Assembly: GCA_008690995.1 (NCBI GenBank) | Contig: VRMN01000001.1 | Coordinates: 3,596,001-3,660,000, forward strand | DNA length: 64,000 nt | Direction of reading: 5' to 3' | Source: Porphyridium purpureum | Lineage: Eukaryota > Rhodophyta > Bangiophyceae > Porphyridiales > Porphyridiaceae | Shown here: positions 8,988-18,210 of the stretch, piece by piece | Position numbering within the stretch: the stretch's first letter is position 1 | Layout of the letters: the number at the start of each line of letters is the position of its first letter | Notes under the pieces: model-generated | The model's database searches: none | The model's input: only the letters and a program-made list of their open reading frames with translations | What the model was told of the DNA's origin: nothing | Translations under genes and position numbers: made by a program

Positions 8988-11012
8988 CTATTTTCCACGC
9001 TTATTGTTGATCGCCATGTCAGACAGGTCATCTGCCTCGCGCTGTAAAAGCATGTTGTAAATCCACAGTGCCTCGCCTTCGTCCTCGTCAAAGACCAGCG
9101 TCTCTCCAAAGCTTTTTAACCGGGTACTCTGTCTCATTCGGCCCACATGCCGCACGGATGATTCATCCGTCAAAAATTGACTAAAGTACTCTCTGATTTC
9201 GCCATAATTCACGCCATAATTCTCCTTCATCTGGCGTAGAAGATCTGGAAACCGAAGCAACTCCTCTATACCGTTGTGAAGCATATCACACAAGGCAGAA
9301 AAGAGCCGATCACCTAGCTGCTTGCTTGATGACACGCCTCCTTTTTCATCGGCAGTCGGAGCAGCGATCCTTGCATCGTTCGCAGACCGCAAAAAACGAT
9401 AAGCATCCGCGCTCACGAACCAACAGAATGCCGCGTTACTTGGGTCTATCTGAAAGGACAAGTGAATCAGGTGAAGGATTGAGCTTGTGGCCGTGTCAAA
9501 AGGCTGGCTGTCGCGCACATACTGCAGTAGCCGGAAAGGTACGCCAGCCCCTGCAAGAATTCCACGCGCTTGCTCATTAGCAATGCACAGCAGTCGGCCG
9601 AATGTTTCCATAATTAGAAGCTCCAGCGAGCGGTTCACCCGCGACTCATGCCCTTTCTCGCGAGCGCAATCGCGGTGCCGTTCATCGATAAGCGCCAGCA
9701 GCGGTGTGATGCGCTTGCACATTTCTCTCTGGAAACTGGCCGTCGAAGTCCGCTTGATAGCCTGGTACATGGCGTGATTGCGTGAAAAGTACCCATTCGC
9801 GTACGCGTCAAGAAGCTTGCTAATCATCGATAGAACCCTACCCAGAGCCCAAAACCCGGAATCTGTCAGTGCGGCATCCAGCACTTTCATCAACGGAGCC
9901 GGCTCTGAGAGCAGAGACAGACGACTCATTGACGCTTCTAAAATGCGGAGCACAGGATCATTTTGCATTTCTTTCACGAACGCGTCGAACGTACTTATCC
10001 GTTTGGCGTGCTCTAGAAAGACCTGGTGACTTTTCTCAACGCAAGTTGCAGTCTCGTCGGACAGGAAAATGCTGCTCAGCCCCATCATGGCACGAACGCT
10101 GAGTGACCGCATGGCGTGCAATCCATTATCCAGTACAAGGTCTGACGCAATGACCCGTAAATTGCGCGACACACTCTGGCAAATCGTGTCAGCAATCAGA
10201 GCCTGGACACAATCTCGCGCCAGCATGTGCAACGCATTCAAGTGGACCATACCAAAACGTAGATCGTCTGTATCAAAGAAAGCGCGTTCACATACCATCC
10301 TTGGAATCAATGCGGCAATCGCCGACGAGCCGATATGCGGAACCAGATTACGCATAAAATTACGATTCGACAGCAAGTACAGCAGCACACCTTCGGCACG
10401 GTGATGCAGGAGTGAACTTACGGTACGAGCCACGTACTCGAGCACAACACAACTTCTTGGGGATTTCGAACTCAAATACCGGGCGAGCGGACGAAGTAAG
10501 CGCTCCTCGGACACAATCTTGTCCCGAATAATAGCAGGCCCGTAGCTGATGTACAGGCATATGACGTATCTATACTCGTAGTGACCTCTTGCGTCGAGCG
10601 AGTAGTCCAGAATACGGATTGAGTCGGAGCTATCGTCGTGCGGGTCGACAAGAATACTGACCATTCTGAGAATGTTGCGATGTGAACTCAGCAGTGCCGT
10701 CAGTGCATCGTAGTGCGTCTGCGTTATCACGCGATCTAACTCATTCATGTGATGCAGCACGAGCTTCAGCGCCTGTACTGAATCGTGCTTCTTGAGCTCC
10801 TTGATGGCGCGGCTCAAGGCAAGCTGTCGCTCGGTCGACAGTGCGGCCGAGTTTGCAGCATGAGTTTCGGGATCCATTTGTACAACTTCTGCAGAATCGT
10901 CAATACTCAGTTCCTCCATGTTCGCCTGAGAGGACGAATGGGCGTGACCCGAGTTCCCAAACGACGTCCGCGACCCCACGCGCGGAACGCGCAGAAAGTT
11001 TGGCGTCTTCAT
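8988..11012 (-). CDS. SAPS-domain protein, probable PP6 (Sit4-type) phosphatase regulatory subunit
   Basis: The protein has 674 residues and is almost entirely alpha-helical after a Ser-rich, acidic N terminus of about 65 residues. Features that match the SAPS/PP6R family are the pattern of a helix, then LLYLLSNRNFMRNLVPHIGSSAI (SAPS proteins have a similar block ending in HI-x-SAI), the long array of helical pairs, and a late segment with HVGRMRQSTRLKSFGETL resembling the family's GYMGHLT element. PP6 regulatory subunits position the catalytic subunit in cell-cycle and TOR-related signalling. The start is the ATG at 11012, which opens a frame clear of the unrelated upstream GC-rich sequence. 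A different HEAT-type scaffold remains possible. Confidence 0.6.
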   Translation of the reverse strand: MKTPNFLRVPRVGSRTSFGNSGHAHSSSQANMEELSIDDSAEVVQMDPETHAANSAALSTERQLALSRAIKELKKHDSVQALKLVLHHMNELDRVITQTHYDALTALLSSHRNILRMVSILVDPHDDSSDSIRILDYSLDARGHYEYRYVICLYISYGPAIIRDKIVSEERLLRPLARYLSSKSPRSCVVLEYVARTVSSLLHHRAEGVLLYLLSNRNFMRNLVPHIGSSAIAALIPRMVCERAFFDTDDLRFGMVHLNALHMLARDCVQALIADTICQSVSRNLRVIASDLVLDNGLHAMRSLSVRAMMGLSSIFLSDETATCVEKSHQVFLEHAKRISTFDAFVKEMQNDPVLRILEASMSRLSLLSEPAPLMKVLDAALTDSGFWALGRVLSMISKLLDAYANGYFSRNHAMYQAIKRTSTASFQREMCKRITPLLALIDERHRDCAREKGHESRVNRSLELLIMETFGRLLCIANEQARGILAGAGVPFRLLQYVRDSQPFDTATSSILHLIHLSFQIDPSNAAFCWFVSADAYRFLRSANDARIAAPTADEKGGVSSSKQLGDRLFSALCDMLHNGIEELLRFPDLLRQMKENYGVNYGEIREYFSQFLTDESSVRHVGRMRQSTRLKSFGETLVFDEDEGEALWIYNMLLQREADDLSDMAINNKRGK

Positions 11013-11863
11013 CCTTGCGGCAGTTCCGGCGCGGCGGGGTCACAAGCTCCGGGCGGAGGGCTTCTGCGCCGCCTCCTGGATCTTTGGAGCGGTCCCCCGT
11101 TCTATGCGTGCTTGACCATGGGAGGGCGTTCGCGCGCACTGGCAACACGCAGGCACGGCCCGCTCGCTTCATGGAGTCCGTGTCGCGCCGCCCGCCACTC
11201 GTCGCCTGCGTTTCCGGGTCGGTTGTAGTAGAGGACACTGTACACCTTTTCCCAAAGCTCGGCGTGCATAAGGTACACCAAACGACAAACCCTATTGTGA
11301 GCGCGCCAAAACTTTTCGGGACCAGAAGCGCGGGGCTGCGGGGACGAGTTGGCCTCGTGAAAGCGTGACCTCGAGAAGGGCCGGACGAACGCGCCATCGA
11401 ACACGCCAAACACCGAATTCGCCGTGGTCTGTGCGCAGAAAAGAAGAGAACAGCGCTGTGATTCTGTACCACGGCAGACTGCACGCGGCTTGGGATTTCA
11501 GGGCCTGATTCATTCTGACCTGGTTTCACACTGACTCTCGCGGGCTTCAAGCGGAAACAAAAGGGAAACTGCAAAACGTTCTGCGGAGAACACGGAGCCT
11601 TCTGGCTGTGGTACTGGCGTCGACAGTTGGATAAGACGATGCGCGCAATATCTTTCTGCGTGCCTTGCGATTTTCAACATTGACTGCGTCGTGTTTTGCT
11701 TCAAATCCATGCGGACAAGGCTAAAGTCAAGAACTTGGTGACCGGCAAGCTTGTGAATGCATGAAGACGGTTGCGGTCTCAAGCTCGGAGACTCACATCC
11801 CTTTCTCGTAGTGCTTGGTGAACGCAAAAAAAGCGGGCGGAAGTTTATTTATCAGCCTTCACA
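11013..11863. other. Divergent intergenic region, SAPS / CENH3
   Basis: These 851 bp separate the SAPS and CENH3 genes. An ACTGTAC motif lies at 11237-11243. Two minus-strand open frames overlap the area but their translations look like GC-rich noise. No RNA gene was recognised. Confidence 0.5.
11237..11243 (-). promoter_or_regulatory. ACTGTAC (GTACAGT complement) motif upstream of the SAPS gene
   Basis: This copy lies about 225 bp before the ATG of the minus-strand SAPS gene, in the gene-sense GTACAGT orientation. Confidence 0.3.
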
Positions 11864-12388
11864 ATGCCGCCGAAATCGCCGGCTGTTGGTGTCGGCGGGA
11901 CGCCAGGAAGAAAGGGACCGAGAACAAAAAGCACGCCGACGCCCCGGAAGGCCGTGAAAACGGTTGGAAAATCACCTAACACTGCCGCGCGGACGATGCA
12001 GGCCGGAAATGATAGGGATCGGGATATACGGTCAAAACAGGCGGCCATCGCGGCTCCGAACACTCCCCTGAAGAAACACCGGTTCCGCCCGGGGACTCGT
12101 GCTCTCATGGAGATCCGCAAGTTTCAGAAAAGCACCGATTTGCTGATCAGACGCCTGCCCTTTGCGCGGCTGGTGAAGGAAATAACGCAACATTACCATC
12201 ACGGCTTACGCTGGCAGGTGGACGCCGTTCAGGCTCTTCAGTACGCAGCCGAGGATTACTTGGTAGGTCTGCTTGAGGACGCAAATTTATGCGCCATTCA
12301 CGCTCGCCGAGTTACCATAATGCCGCGCGACCTACATTTAGCGAGAAGAATTCGTGGGTACCGCGACGACCCGCACGCATTCACTTGA
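11864..12388 (+). CDS. CENH3: Centromeric histone H3 variant (CENH3 / CENP-A)
   Basis: The protein has 174 residues. The last 105 are a histone H3 fold: [35 protein letters not shown], then [31 protein letters not shown] and [15 protein letters not shown]. The N-terminal tail of about 67 residues is basic, rich in Pro, Thr and Lys, and lacks the canonical H3 ARTKQTARKS tail. A Trp replaces the conserved Phe in LRFQ of ordinary H3, a hallmark of CENP-A proteins. Unlike most CENP-A proteins, the stretch between helix 1 and helix 2 is the same length as in H3, with no extra loop-1 residue. The protein should replace H3 in centromeric nucleosomes and recruit the kinetochore. The ATG at 11864 follows a stop-rich leader and is the only sensible start. 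Confidence 0.88.
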   Translation: MPPKSPAVGVGGTPGRKGPRTKSTPTPRKAVKTVGKSPNTAARTMQAGNDRDRDIRSKQAAIAAPNTPLKKHRFRPGTRALMEIRKFQKSTDLLIRRLPFARLVKEITQHYHHGLRWQVDAVQALQYAAEDYLVGLLEDANLCAIHARRVTIMPRDLHLARRIRGYRDDPHAFT

Positions 12389-12764
12389 GAGAATTCCAAA
12401 ACACTAAACAAATCGTGCATGAGCGCGAAGATTGAAGGTTACGGTCGAAAAAATTCTTTCCTCTCTTCCACCCGACTTATCGCGTCGGCGCTTGTACGGA
12501 CTCAATGAAGGAGTTTGTTCCCTCCATCTTTGCTGCATTTCGTGTCCTCAATCTCTCCGCAGTGCACGCAATTTGCCACGCAGTATGTAGCTCCTCCTGA
12601 AACACACTTGCAAGGACCAGGCAGAAAACGTGAGGCATCTTTGGCTCGCTTACGGCTTGTTTCGTTCCGGTTCCTTTCAGCTCGTGCGGCGCCGAAACAC
12701 TTCCTGCGCTACGGGCCGTATTTTTCCGCGCGGCTGGGGAGAGCGCGACCGCGGCGGTGTCAGA
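12389..12764. other. Intergenic region, CENH3 to AP sigma subunit
   Basis: These 376 bp between two tandem plus-strand genes contain pyrimidine-rich stretches (about 12460-12560). I saw no motif or RNA gene. Confidence 0.45.
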
Positions 12765-13259
12765 ATGATCCACTTTATTATTCTCATCAATCGTCAGGGG
12801 AAGTTGCGGCTGTCGAAATGGTACGAACCGTACTCACAAAAGCAGCGGGCTCAGTTCGTGCGGGACATTTCGCACACGGTGCTTCCGCGCACGTCCAAGA
12901 TGTGCAATGTCGTGGAACTTGACGAGCACAAGTTGGTGTACAAACGCTATGCGAGCTTGTTCTTCGTGGCCAGCGTTTCTCGCGATGACAACGAATTGCT
13001 AGCCATTGAGATGCTTCACATGTATGTTGAGGCTCTAGATCAATACTTTGGTAGCGTTTGCGAGCTCGACCTCATCTTCAACATGGATATTGCGCACTAC
13101 GTGCTGGACGAGGTAATTGTAGCTGGTCAGCTGCTTGAGCCGAATCGAAGGCTCGTCAAGGAAGCAGTGCGTGCAGCGGATATCCTCGCTGACCCGACAA
13201 AGGCCCCCGGCGGTACGCGCGACGTTGGTAGCAGTGCTGGGAGCAATCCCATCAGATGA
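12765..13259 (+). CDS. AP-complex sigma (small) subunit, most like AP-1 sigma
   Basis: The protein has 164 residues and is full length for a clathrin adaptor small chain. It opens with IHFIILINRQGKLRLSKWY and contains NVVELDEHKLVYKRYASLFF, DDNELLAIEMLHMYVEALD and YFGSVCELDLIFNMD, followed by the helical end ILADPTK. These are the conserved longin-fold blocks of AP sigma subunits. The RLSKWY and VYKRYASL forms are closest to AP-1 or AP-2 sigma. AP-1 sorts cargo between the trans-Golgi network and endosomes, AP-2 at the plasma membrane; which complex cannot be settled by eye. The ATG at 12765 gives the standard N terminus; the open frame extends upstream without another ATG. Confidence 0.88.
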   Translation: MIHFIILINRQGKLRLSKWYEPYSQKQRAQFVRDISHTVLPRTSKMCNVVELDEHKLVYKRYASLFFVASVSRDDNELLAIEMLHMYVEALDQYFGSVCELDLIFNMDIAHYVLDEVIVAGQLLEPNRRLVKEAVRAADILADPTKAPGGTRDVGSSAGSNPIR

Positions 13260-13709
13260 AGTGGTGCGAAGTGGTGCAAGCTACACGGCGACCAATGCTT
13301 TCAGCAGCAGGTGCAGCCGATGTTACAGGAGCTGCGCGCGCTTTGCGAGTTGCAAGATTCTGTGAAAGGCTGCCAGGCTTATTCCGAATCATGCCCTTTA
13401 CAGGGATGCAGACCTCTGGGCTAAGCTCTTGCTCAGTATTGCCATTTCGAGTCCGTGAATCTCGCAAAGTACGAAAAGGGGAACACTTCCGCACTGTGAA
13501 CAATAAATGTTTACGTGTAATACTACGTCCCAGCTCGCCTCGGCTTCATGATCATGCCCGAGAGGGTGCATGTGACTGCGCCAAGTGCGTGTCATCCGCT
13601 TGACCAACGTGTGGATCCTGACTGACGCTTCCAACTAACGCTTCCAAACGCAGATGCCTCAATCCTGCCAAAGACCGCTAAAGGACAAGAGGCCGCGGTC
13701 AGGATTCGA
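13260..13709. other. Convergent 3' region, AP sigma / RPL21
   Basis: These 450 bp lie between converging genes. The frame of the sigma subunit stays open for about 54 codons after its TGA, with protein-like composition, but the sigma chain is already full length. I count it as untranslated. No RNA gene was seen. Confidence 0.45.
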
Positions 13710-14189
13710 TCATACCATAAACTCGTACTTGATAGGACGCAGGAGCTGCATCTTTGCCAGGCTTACGGTCTTGGCCTCTTCCGGTGCCTTTGGTTTACGC
13801 TTCTCGGCAATCAGGACGGTTCCTGCCTTCTTTGCCTCACGGCGCTCCGCATCGCGTCTCTTGATGAACTTCTTGAACTCCTCCTGGCACCTGGACTTGC
13901 GAACGTGTTCGATGCGCAGGTGGAAGCGCTTCGCGATGTACCTTTGCTTCACGGGCTTCAGTACTTCGACGCCTAGCGAAGTGCGCGAGACGTTGAATAC
14001 ACGGCCGGTTTTCCCCTGGTAGTATTTGAACGGCATACCCTTCTGCACGCCAGGGTCCGCCACAATGTCCACATAGTCGTTCAGCTTGTACGTGGTCAAG
14101 TACGTGCTGAGGTGGTTTGCGCCATGCTTCCGGAACGCCTTGCGGAACAAGTGCCGCGTGTTGCTCCTCTTTCCGTCTGAGCGCACCAT
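13710..14189 (-). CDS. RPL21: 60S ribosomal protein L21 (eL21)
   Basis: This is a 159-residue cytosolic large-subunit protein, matching eL21 over its length. Signature blocks are TRHLFRKAFRKHGANHLSTY, KLNDYVDIVADPGVQKGMPF, YYQGKTGRVFNV and the basic KQRYIAKRFHLRIEHVRKSR. The ATG at 14189 begins the standard MVRSDGKRSNTRH start, which differs slightly from the usual MTNTKG opening. It is divergent from RPL11 across 488 bp, so the two ribosomal protein genes probably share a promoter region and may be co-regulated. Confidence 0.96.
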   Translation of the reverse strand: MVRSDGKRSNTRHLFRKAFRKHGANHLSTYLTTYKLNDYVDIVADPGVQKGMPFKYYQGKTGRVFNVSRTSLGVEVLKPVKQRYIAKRFHLRIEHVRKSRCQEEFKKFIKRRDAERREAKKAGTVLIAEKRKPKAPEEAKTVSLAKMQLLRPIKYEFMV

Positions 14190-14677
14190 TGTTCCCTGCT
14201 CACAGACAAACGTGCCCCGCTCCCAAACGCCAAGCTCTCGTCCGCACCCAAGCCTCCTCCCTCCCCGACTTCCCTTACTTTACCCAAACCCACGAGACTA
14301 CCTTGCCAAGCGCGCGGATCATGCCGCGCACAGGACTTGCGCTTGCGGGCCGTCGTCGACCAAAAACCTCGCAGTGCGGGAGAACCCTCGAAATAACCGG
14401 CCAGCCGCGCGCAACGACGTGGCCATGCAAACCCTAATGCAGAGCTGGACTTATTTACGATTAAAAAAAGAGGGGCGTACTTAAAAAAGTGGCGACGGCG
14501 GCGTGTGATGTTTTCGGGTCGAATGGAAGGCTGGCGGGCCGTGTGATCCGACGCGTGCGTTTGCATATGGAGCCTTCGCAGCTTGTTGAAGGCCTGGTGG
14601 GTTGAGTAGGTGGGCGGGGAGGCAGACGGCGACGCGTGCGCGAAGAGAAGCCATCAGGTTCGAGTGCGAAAGACAAG
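14190..14677. other. Shared divergent promoter region of RPL21 and RPL11
   Basis: These 488 bp between two ribosomal protein genes contain a C-rich stretch (14220-14290) and an A/T-rich segment at 14450-14490. The GTACAGT motif found before many neighbours is absent here. Confidence 0.45.
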
Positions 14678-15208
14678 ATGGTGGCTGGAGGAAAGAACCC
14701 GAGCAACCCCATGCGGGAGCTCAAGGTGCACAAGCTGGTGCTGAACTGCTGCGTTGGTGAGTCCGGTGATCGGCTGACCCGCGCCGCCAGGGTGCTCGAG
14801 CAGCTGACCGGCCAGCAGCCCGTGTTCAGCAAATCGCGCCTCACTATCCGCACTTTCGGCATCAGGAGAAATGAGAAGATCTCCGCGCACGTGACCGTGC
14901 GCGGTGACAAGGCGGACGAGATTCTCGAGCGTGGACTCAAGGTTAAGGAGTACGAGCTCAAAGCCGGCAATTTCTCCGATACAGGCTCTTTCGGTTTCGG
15001 AATCACCGAACACATTGACCTTGGCATCAAGTACGACCCATCGACGGGGATTTACGGAATGGACTTTTACGTAGTCCTGAAGCGAGCAGGTGCTCGAGTT
15101 GCCCAGCGCCGCCGCGCCAAGGGACGGGTGGGCAAGAATCAGAAGGTGTCGAAGGATGACGCCATCAAGTGGTTTGTCGACAAGTACGAGGGTATTATTG
15201 CCCCCTAG
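14678..15208 (+). CDS. RPL11: 60S ribosomal protein L11 (uL5)
   Basis: The protein has 176 residues, the normal length for eukaryotic uL5, which contacts 5S rRNA in the central protuberance. Characteristic blocks are [51 protein letters not shown], and [20 protein letters not shown] followed by [12 protein letters not shown]. The start ATG at 14678 gives [14 protein letters not shown]; the open frame reaches further upstream only through a GTG. It is divergent from RPL21 and converges on the EngB fusion gene with about 110 bp between stops. Confidence 0.97.
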   Translation: MVAGGKNPSNPMRELKVHKLVLNCCVGESGDRLTRAARVLEQLTGQQPVFSKSRLTIRTFGIRRNEKISAHVTVRGDKADEILERGLKVKEYELKAGNFSDTGSFGFGITEHIDLGIKYDPSTGIYGMDFYVVLKRAGARVAQRRRAKGRVGKNQKVSKDDAIKWFVDKYEGIIAP

Positions 15209-15318
15209 AAATGAATAAGTCGTTCCTTTTGCACATCGAGTTATCCGAGAACAAAAGCGCAAGCTCCCTCCATGCGGAGCAATTAGGCTCTTGACGTTGC
15301 TTTTCCAGTTAGAAAGAG

Positions 15319-17037
15319 CTACTCCCCGCTGCTCTTGATAGCGCGCGACAAAATCCTCCACATATCATCCCTGCCCAGCCTGGTCTCGGAACTGGTGCTC
15401 ACAATCGGTACCCCCTGTAGACCGTTCTTTTCAAGCAGATCCCGTGTGGACTGCACAACGCGCGGCTTGGCGCGTCCCTTGCTCGTCTTGTCCATCTTTG
15501 TTAGGACAATGACATACTCTGCCATGAATTGCCCACTGCGGGACAAGGCTGCAACAATTTGTGAAAGCTCCTCATCATCTGCGAGCGGCCCATGGCGGCC
15601 ATCCACAAGGTGGAACAAGAGCCGCAGTGACTCGCGGCTTGTAAGGAAGTCTCGCATGAACTGCTTCCACGAATCCTGCACAGGCCGTGACACCTTGGCG
15701 TACCCAACGCCGGGACTGTCAACAATATAGAAGGGAGGACTCGCTGGCAGCGCCTTGGTCGCAGCCCGTTGCGCTTGCGCCTGCTCTGCACTGTGGCCAA
15801 GCTCGCGTCGACGCAACGCACGCTTGTTGGTCTTAATTGCAGGTGCGGCCTGCGCATCATCATTAACGAGAAAATAGTTGAACTGTTGTGTCTTACCTGG
15901 CCGCTTGCTCGTGTGAGCTAGAAATTTGCGCGCAAGTACCATGTTGACCAGCGAAGACTTGCCCACATTGGACCGCCCCACAAACATGGCCTCAGGCAGA
16001 GTCCTTTCTGGAAGCGTTTCCATGGAAACTGCACCTGTCAAAAACTCCACCTTTCTTACGGCTGCATTTGCCAGAAACTCGTACGATTCATTGTTGGTCG
16101 AGATACCGCACGCGTGCATGGCGTCCAACAACAAAAAGATGAGTTCCAGTCTACCCGCTTTTCCTAGCCGTCGAATCATGGTGTTGCATGTCTCGATCAT
16201 AAGCTGCTGGTGCTGCTCTTCTGGGTGCTCTGGGCCGCCATCCGTGATCGTGAAACCGGACCCATGTAAATGCATCCCTTTGCTTCCAATCTCCTTTGCA
16301 CGCACTAAGCACGTCTTGGCGAGCGTAAACTCGCCAACACGTGCCATCACCGAGGCAGTCTGAAGAAAAAATGCCCCATCCTTGCTATTGGAGGCGTCTT
16401 CCAGACTTGCGCCCGCCATCTTCATAATGTTCTCTCTTGCCAGGCCAGGATCAATGCCAGATGGTGGCTGTGTTTCCAGTCGCGGGCGAGTGGACTTCAA
16501 CTTCATCGTCTTGGCACTCGCGGACGTCGTAAGAGATTCGAAGCTAGTCACGACGCTTCCCAAGCGCTTCATCAGAAAAAGTGCGAGACCTGCATTGAAT
16601 TTGTCCAGCTTCCAGAACACCGATACGGCGAGATCCAAGCGGTTCAGCTTGTAAAGGGATCGAACCGCGAGATTCCATTCCTGCTCTGTTACACATGATA
16701 CATCCACGTCTTCATAAAGCGCAGCGATTTTACGTGGCGCATTTGCTTTCACGAGTTCGTTGATGGCATCCGTTCGCGGCTCGACTGAGCTACTTGTACT
16801 CTCGCGGACGGATCCCACCGCGGTAGCGACGTTGGCTCGACTTTGACCTTTCGTGTCTGGCGTGCTCCGCTCGCAAACCGCGTCCTGATAGCGTCCATAT
16901 TTCAAAGCGCCTATGAAGTTGGAGCGTGTGCCCCTTGTGCGCGAACAAGCAGACCGTACCTGAGGTGGGAGTGGCGTCGCAGTAATCCAACACGAAACAA
17001 ACAATAGGCCTGTGCGCGGTTCGACGAAGGAGCCCAT
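15319..17037 (-). CDS. PPR-like repeat region fused to an EngB-type GTPase, probably organellar
   Basis: The protein has 572 residues. The C-terminal 220 are an EngB/YihA GTPase: G1 GRSNVGKSS (about residue 353), a TSKRPGKTQQFNYF G2 region, G3 DSPGVGYAKV, G4 LTKMDK and a G5 region with STSSETRLG. Bacterial EngB assists large-ribosomal-subunit assembly, and plant homologues act in plastids or mitochondria. The N-terminal 330 residues are helical with PPR-like pairs, for example WNLAVRSLYKLNRLDLAV and NTMIRRLGKAGRLELIFLLL followed by a helix with YEFLANAA. The first 60 residues are basic, rich in Ser, Thr and Arg, and could be a transit peptide. A 20-residue basic insertion (ALRRRELGHSAEQAQAQRAA) lies between G2 and G3. 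The start is the ATG at 17037; codons further upstream are not ATG. The fusion is the notable feature. Confidence 0.85.
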   Translation of the reverse strand: MGSFVEPRTGLLFVSCWITATPLPPQVRSACSRTRGTRSNFIGALKYGRYQDAVCERSTPDTKGQSRANVATAVGSVRESTSSSVEPRTDAINELVKANAPRKIAALYEDVDVSCVTEQEWNLAVRSLYKLNRLDLAVSVFWKLDKFNAGLALFLMKRLGSVVTSFESLTTSASAKTMKLKSTRPRLETQPPSGIDPGLARENIMKMAGASLEDASNSKDGAFFLQTASVMARVGEFTLAKTCLVRAKEIGSKGMHLHGSGFTITDGGPEHPEEQHQQLMIETCNTMIRRLGKAGRLELIFLLLDAMHACGISTNNESYEFLANAAVRKVEFLTGAVSMETLPERTLPEAMFVGRSNVGKSSLVNMVLARKFLAHTSKRPGKTQQFNYFLVNDDAQAAPAIKTNKRALRRRELGHSAEQAQAQRAATKALPASPPFYIVDSPGVGYAKVSRPVQDSWKQFMRDFLTSRESLRLLFHLVDGRHGPLADDEELSQIVAALSRSGQFMAEYVIVLTKMDKTSKGRAKPRVVQSTRDLLEKNGLQGVPIVSTSSETRLGRDDMWRILSRAIKSSGE

Positions 17038-17129
17038 GTCTACCTTCAAAGCCGACGACCTACCGGTCTTCTACGTATTCCGCTTCACAAACCGCAGGAC
17101 ACAGGCCAATAGACTTGTTGAACTAAAAA

Positions 17130-17141
17130 CTTTTACTAGAT
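17130..17141 (-). promoter_or_regulatory. 12-bp element upstream of the EngB fusion gene, repeated upstream of SOD
   Basis: CTTTTACTAGAT lies 93 bp before the EngB-fusion ATG. The identical 12-mer recurs at 18053-18064 before the SOD gene. Both genes are on the minus strand. A shared regulatory role is speculative. Confidence 0.2.
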
Positions 17142-17247
17142 AGACTAATGGAAACATCGAAGAAGCAATAAACGCACAGGCTACGAATGCGGGAAGCTTG
17201 CCCGAGACAAGAGAGTGTGCGCTAGCCCTCTACAAACGCGCAGTCAT

Positions 17248-17925
17248 TCACTGCATAGGAACGTCCATCACGGCGGTGCCGCCAGACTTCGCCGTCGAGT
17301 AGTTCTCGACCACTTTGTCCCAGTTCACGACGTTCCAGAAGGCCGCGATGTACGCGGGTCGCGCCGCGTTATATTTCAGATAGTAGGCGTGCTCCCAGAC
17401 ATCGAGGCCCAGAATGGGTGTTCCGGGCTTGTCGGCAATGCCGGTCATCAGCGGGTTGTCCTGGTTCGGCGTGCTGGTGATAAACAGCTTTCCATCATCG
17501 CCGACGCACAGCCACGCCCAGCCGGAGCCAAAGCGAGTCGCGGCCGTGGTGTTGAACAGCTTCTGCATCTCATCCACGGATCCAAAGTCCGACTCGATGG
17601 CAGTCTTGAGATCGCCAAACGGCGCCGAGTTTGCGCTGCCCACGCCGGCGAGCGTGGTCCAGAACATGGTGTGGTTGTAGTGCCCGCCACCGCTGTTGCG
17701 GACTGCCGTCTGGATGGCTGGGTCCAGCGAGCTCACGGACCTCTGGATCGCCTCGAGCGACAATCCCTTGATGGCTGCCCCGTTCGGGCCACCCAGCACG
17801 TTGTTCACGTTGGTGACGTACGTGTTGTGGTGTTTCGTCAGGTGGATCTCCATCGTGGTGGCGTCGATGTACGGCTCCAGGGCGCCATACTCGAACGCCA
17901 GCGACGGCAGTTTGAAAGTCGACAT
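17248..17925 (-). CDS. Superoxide dismutase, Mn type of bacterial SodA style
   Basis: The protein has 225 residues and no obvious targeting peptide. It dismutates superoxide. Metal ligands sit in HLTKHHNTYVTNVN (His), HYNHTMFW (His) and GLDVWEHAYYLKY (Asp and His). FGSGWAWLCV and STPNQDNPLM, then RPAYIAAFWNVVNWD, are very close to enterobacterial Mn-SOD and differ from the mitochondrial VQGSGWGWL style. NQDNPLM favours manganese over iron. The ATG at 17925 (MSTFKLPSL) is chosen because the longer frame starts at a non-ATG codon. A bacterial origin is an inference from motif style. Confidence 0.93.
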   Translation of the reverse strand: MSTFKLPSLAFEYGALEPYIDATTMEIHLTKHHNTYVTNVNNVLGGPNGAAIKGLSLEAIQRSVSSLDPAIQTAVRNSGGGHYNHTMFWTTLAGVGSANSAPFGDLKTAIESDFGSVDEMQKLFNTTAATRFGSGWAWLCVGDDGKLFITSTPNQDNPLMTGIADKPGTPILGLDVWEHAYYLKYNAARPAYIAAFWNVVNWDKVVENYSTAKSGGTAVMDVPMQ

Positions 17926-18210
17926 CCTTCTCACACTCTTCCGCGTCTTTCTCGCTCCTCCTTGCTCGCCTTCTCCAAGCCTCCACTCTCATCAACCTGA
18001 CCCTCGCGATCCGCACACGATCTCGTCCACTGTTTTGTAGCCAGCTGGCGCTCTTTTACTAGATGAAATCTGGGTCGAGCACGTTGCGAGAACGAAGCTG
18101 CAGCAGCTGCGTTCTGCGCGTGTTCAGTTTCAGGCCGAACCGACCTTCACTTCATCTGCACGAATATGAGTAGAGATAATCTAAATTTTCCCCCCCCTTC
18201 TCTACCCGTA
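17926..18210. other. Promoter region of the SOD gene
   Basis: These 285 bp upstream of SOD contain the repeated 12-mer CTTTTACTAGAT (18053-18064) and end in a pyrimidine-rich run just before the permuted tRNA gene. Confidence 0.4.
18053..18064 (-). promoter_or_regulatory. 12-bp element upstream of SOD, repeated upstream of the EngB fusion gene
   Basis: The copy of CTTTTACTAGAT here lies 128 bp before the SOD ATG. See the copy at 17130-17141. Confidence 0.2.

Noticed and set aside
10900-11574. 224-codon minus-strand frame overlapping the SAPS gene start
   Set aside because: It overlaps a well-supported gene in another phase and has no protein-like features.
13260-13424. In-frame open stretch of about 54 codons after the AP sigma stop codon, considered as read-through
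   Set aside because: The sigma subunit is already full length at the TGA and AP sigma proteins have no such extension.
18050-18068. CTTTTACTA, which resembles the U5 snRNA loop I
   Set aside because: The flanks are not complementary, so the loop cannot form, and the same 12-mer occurs before another gene.
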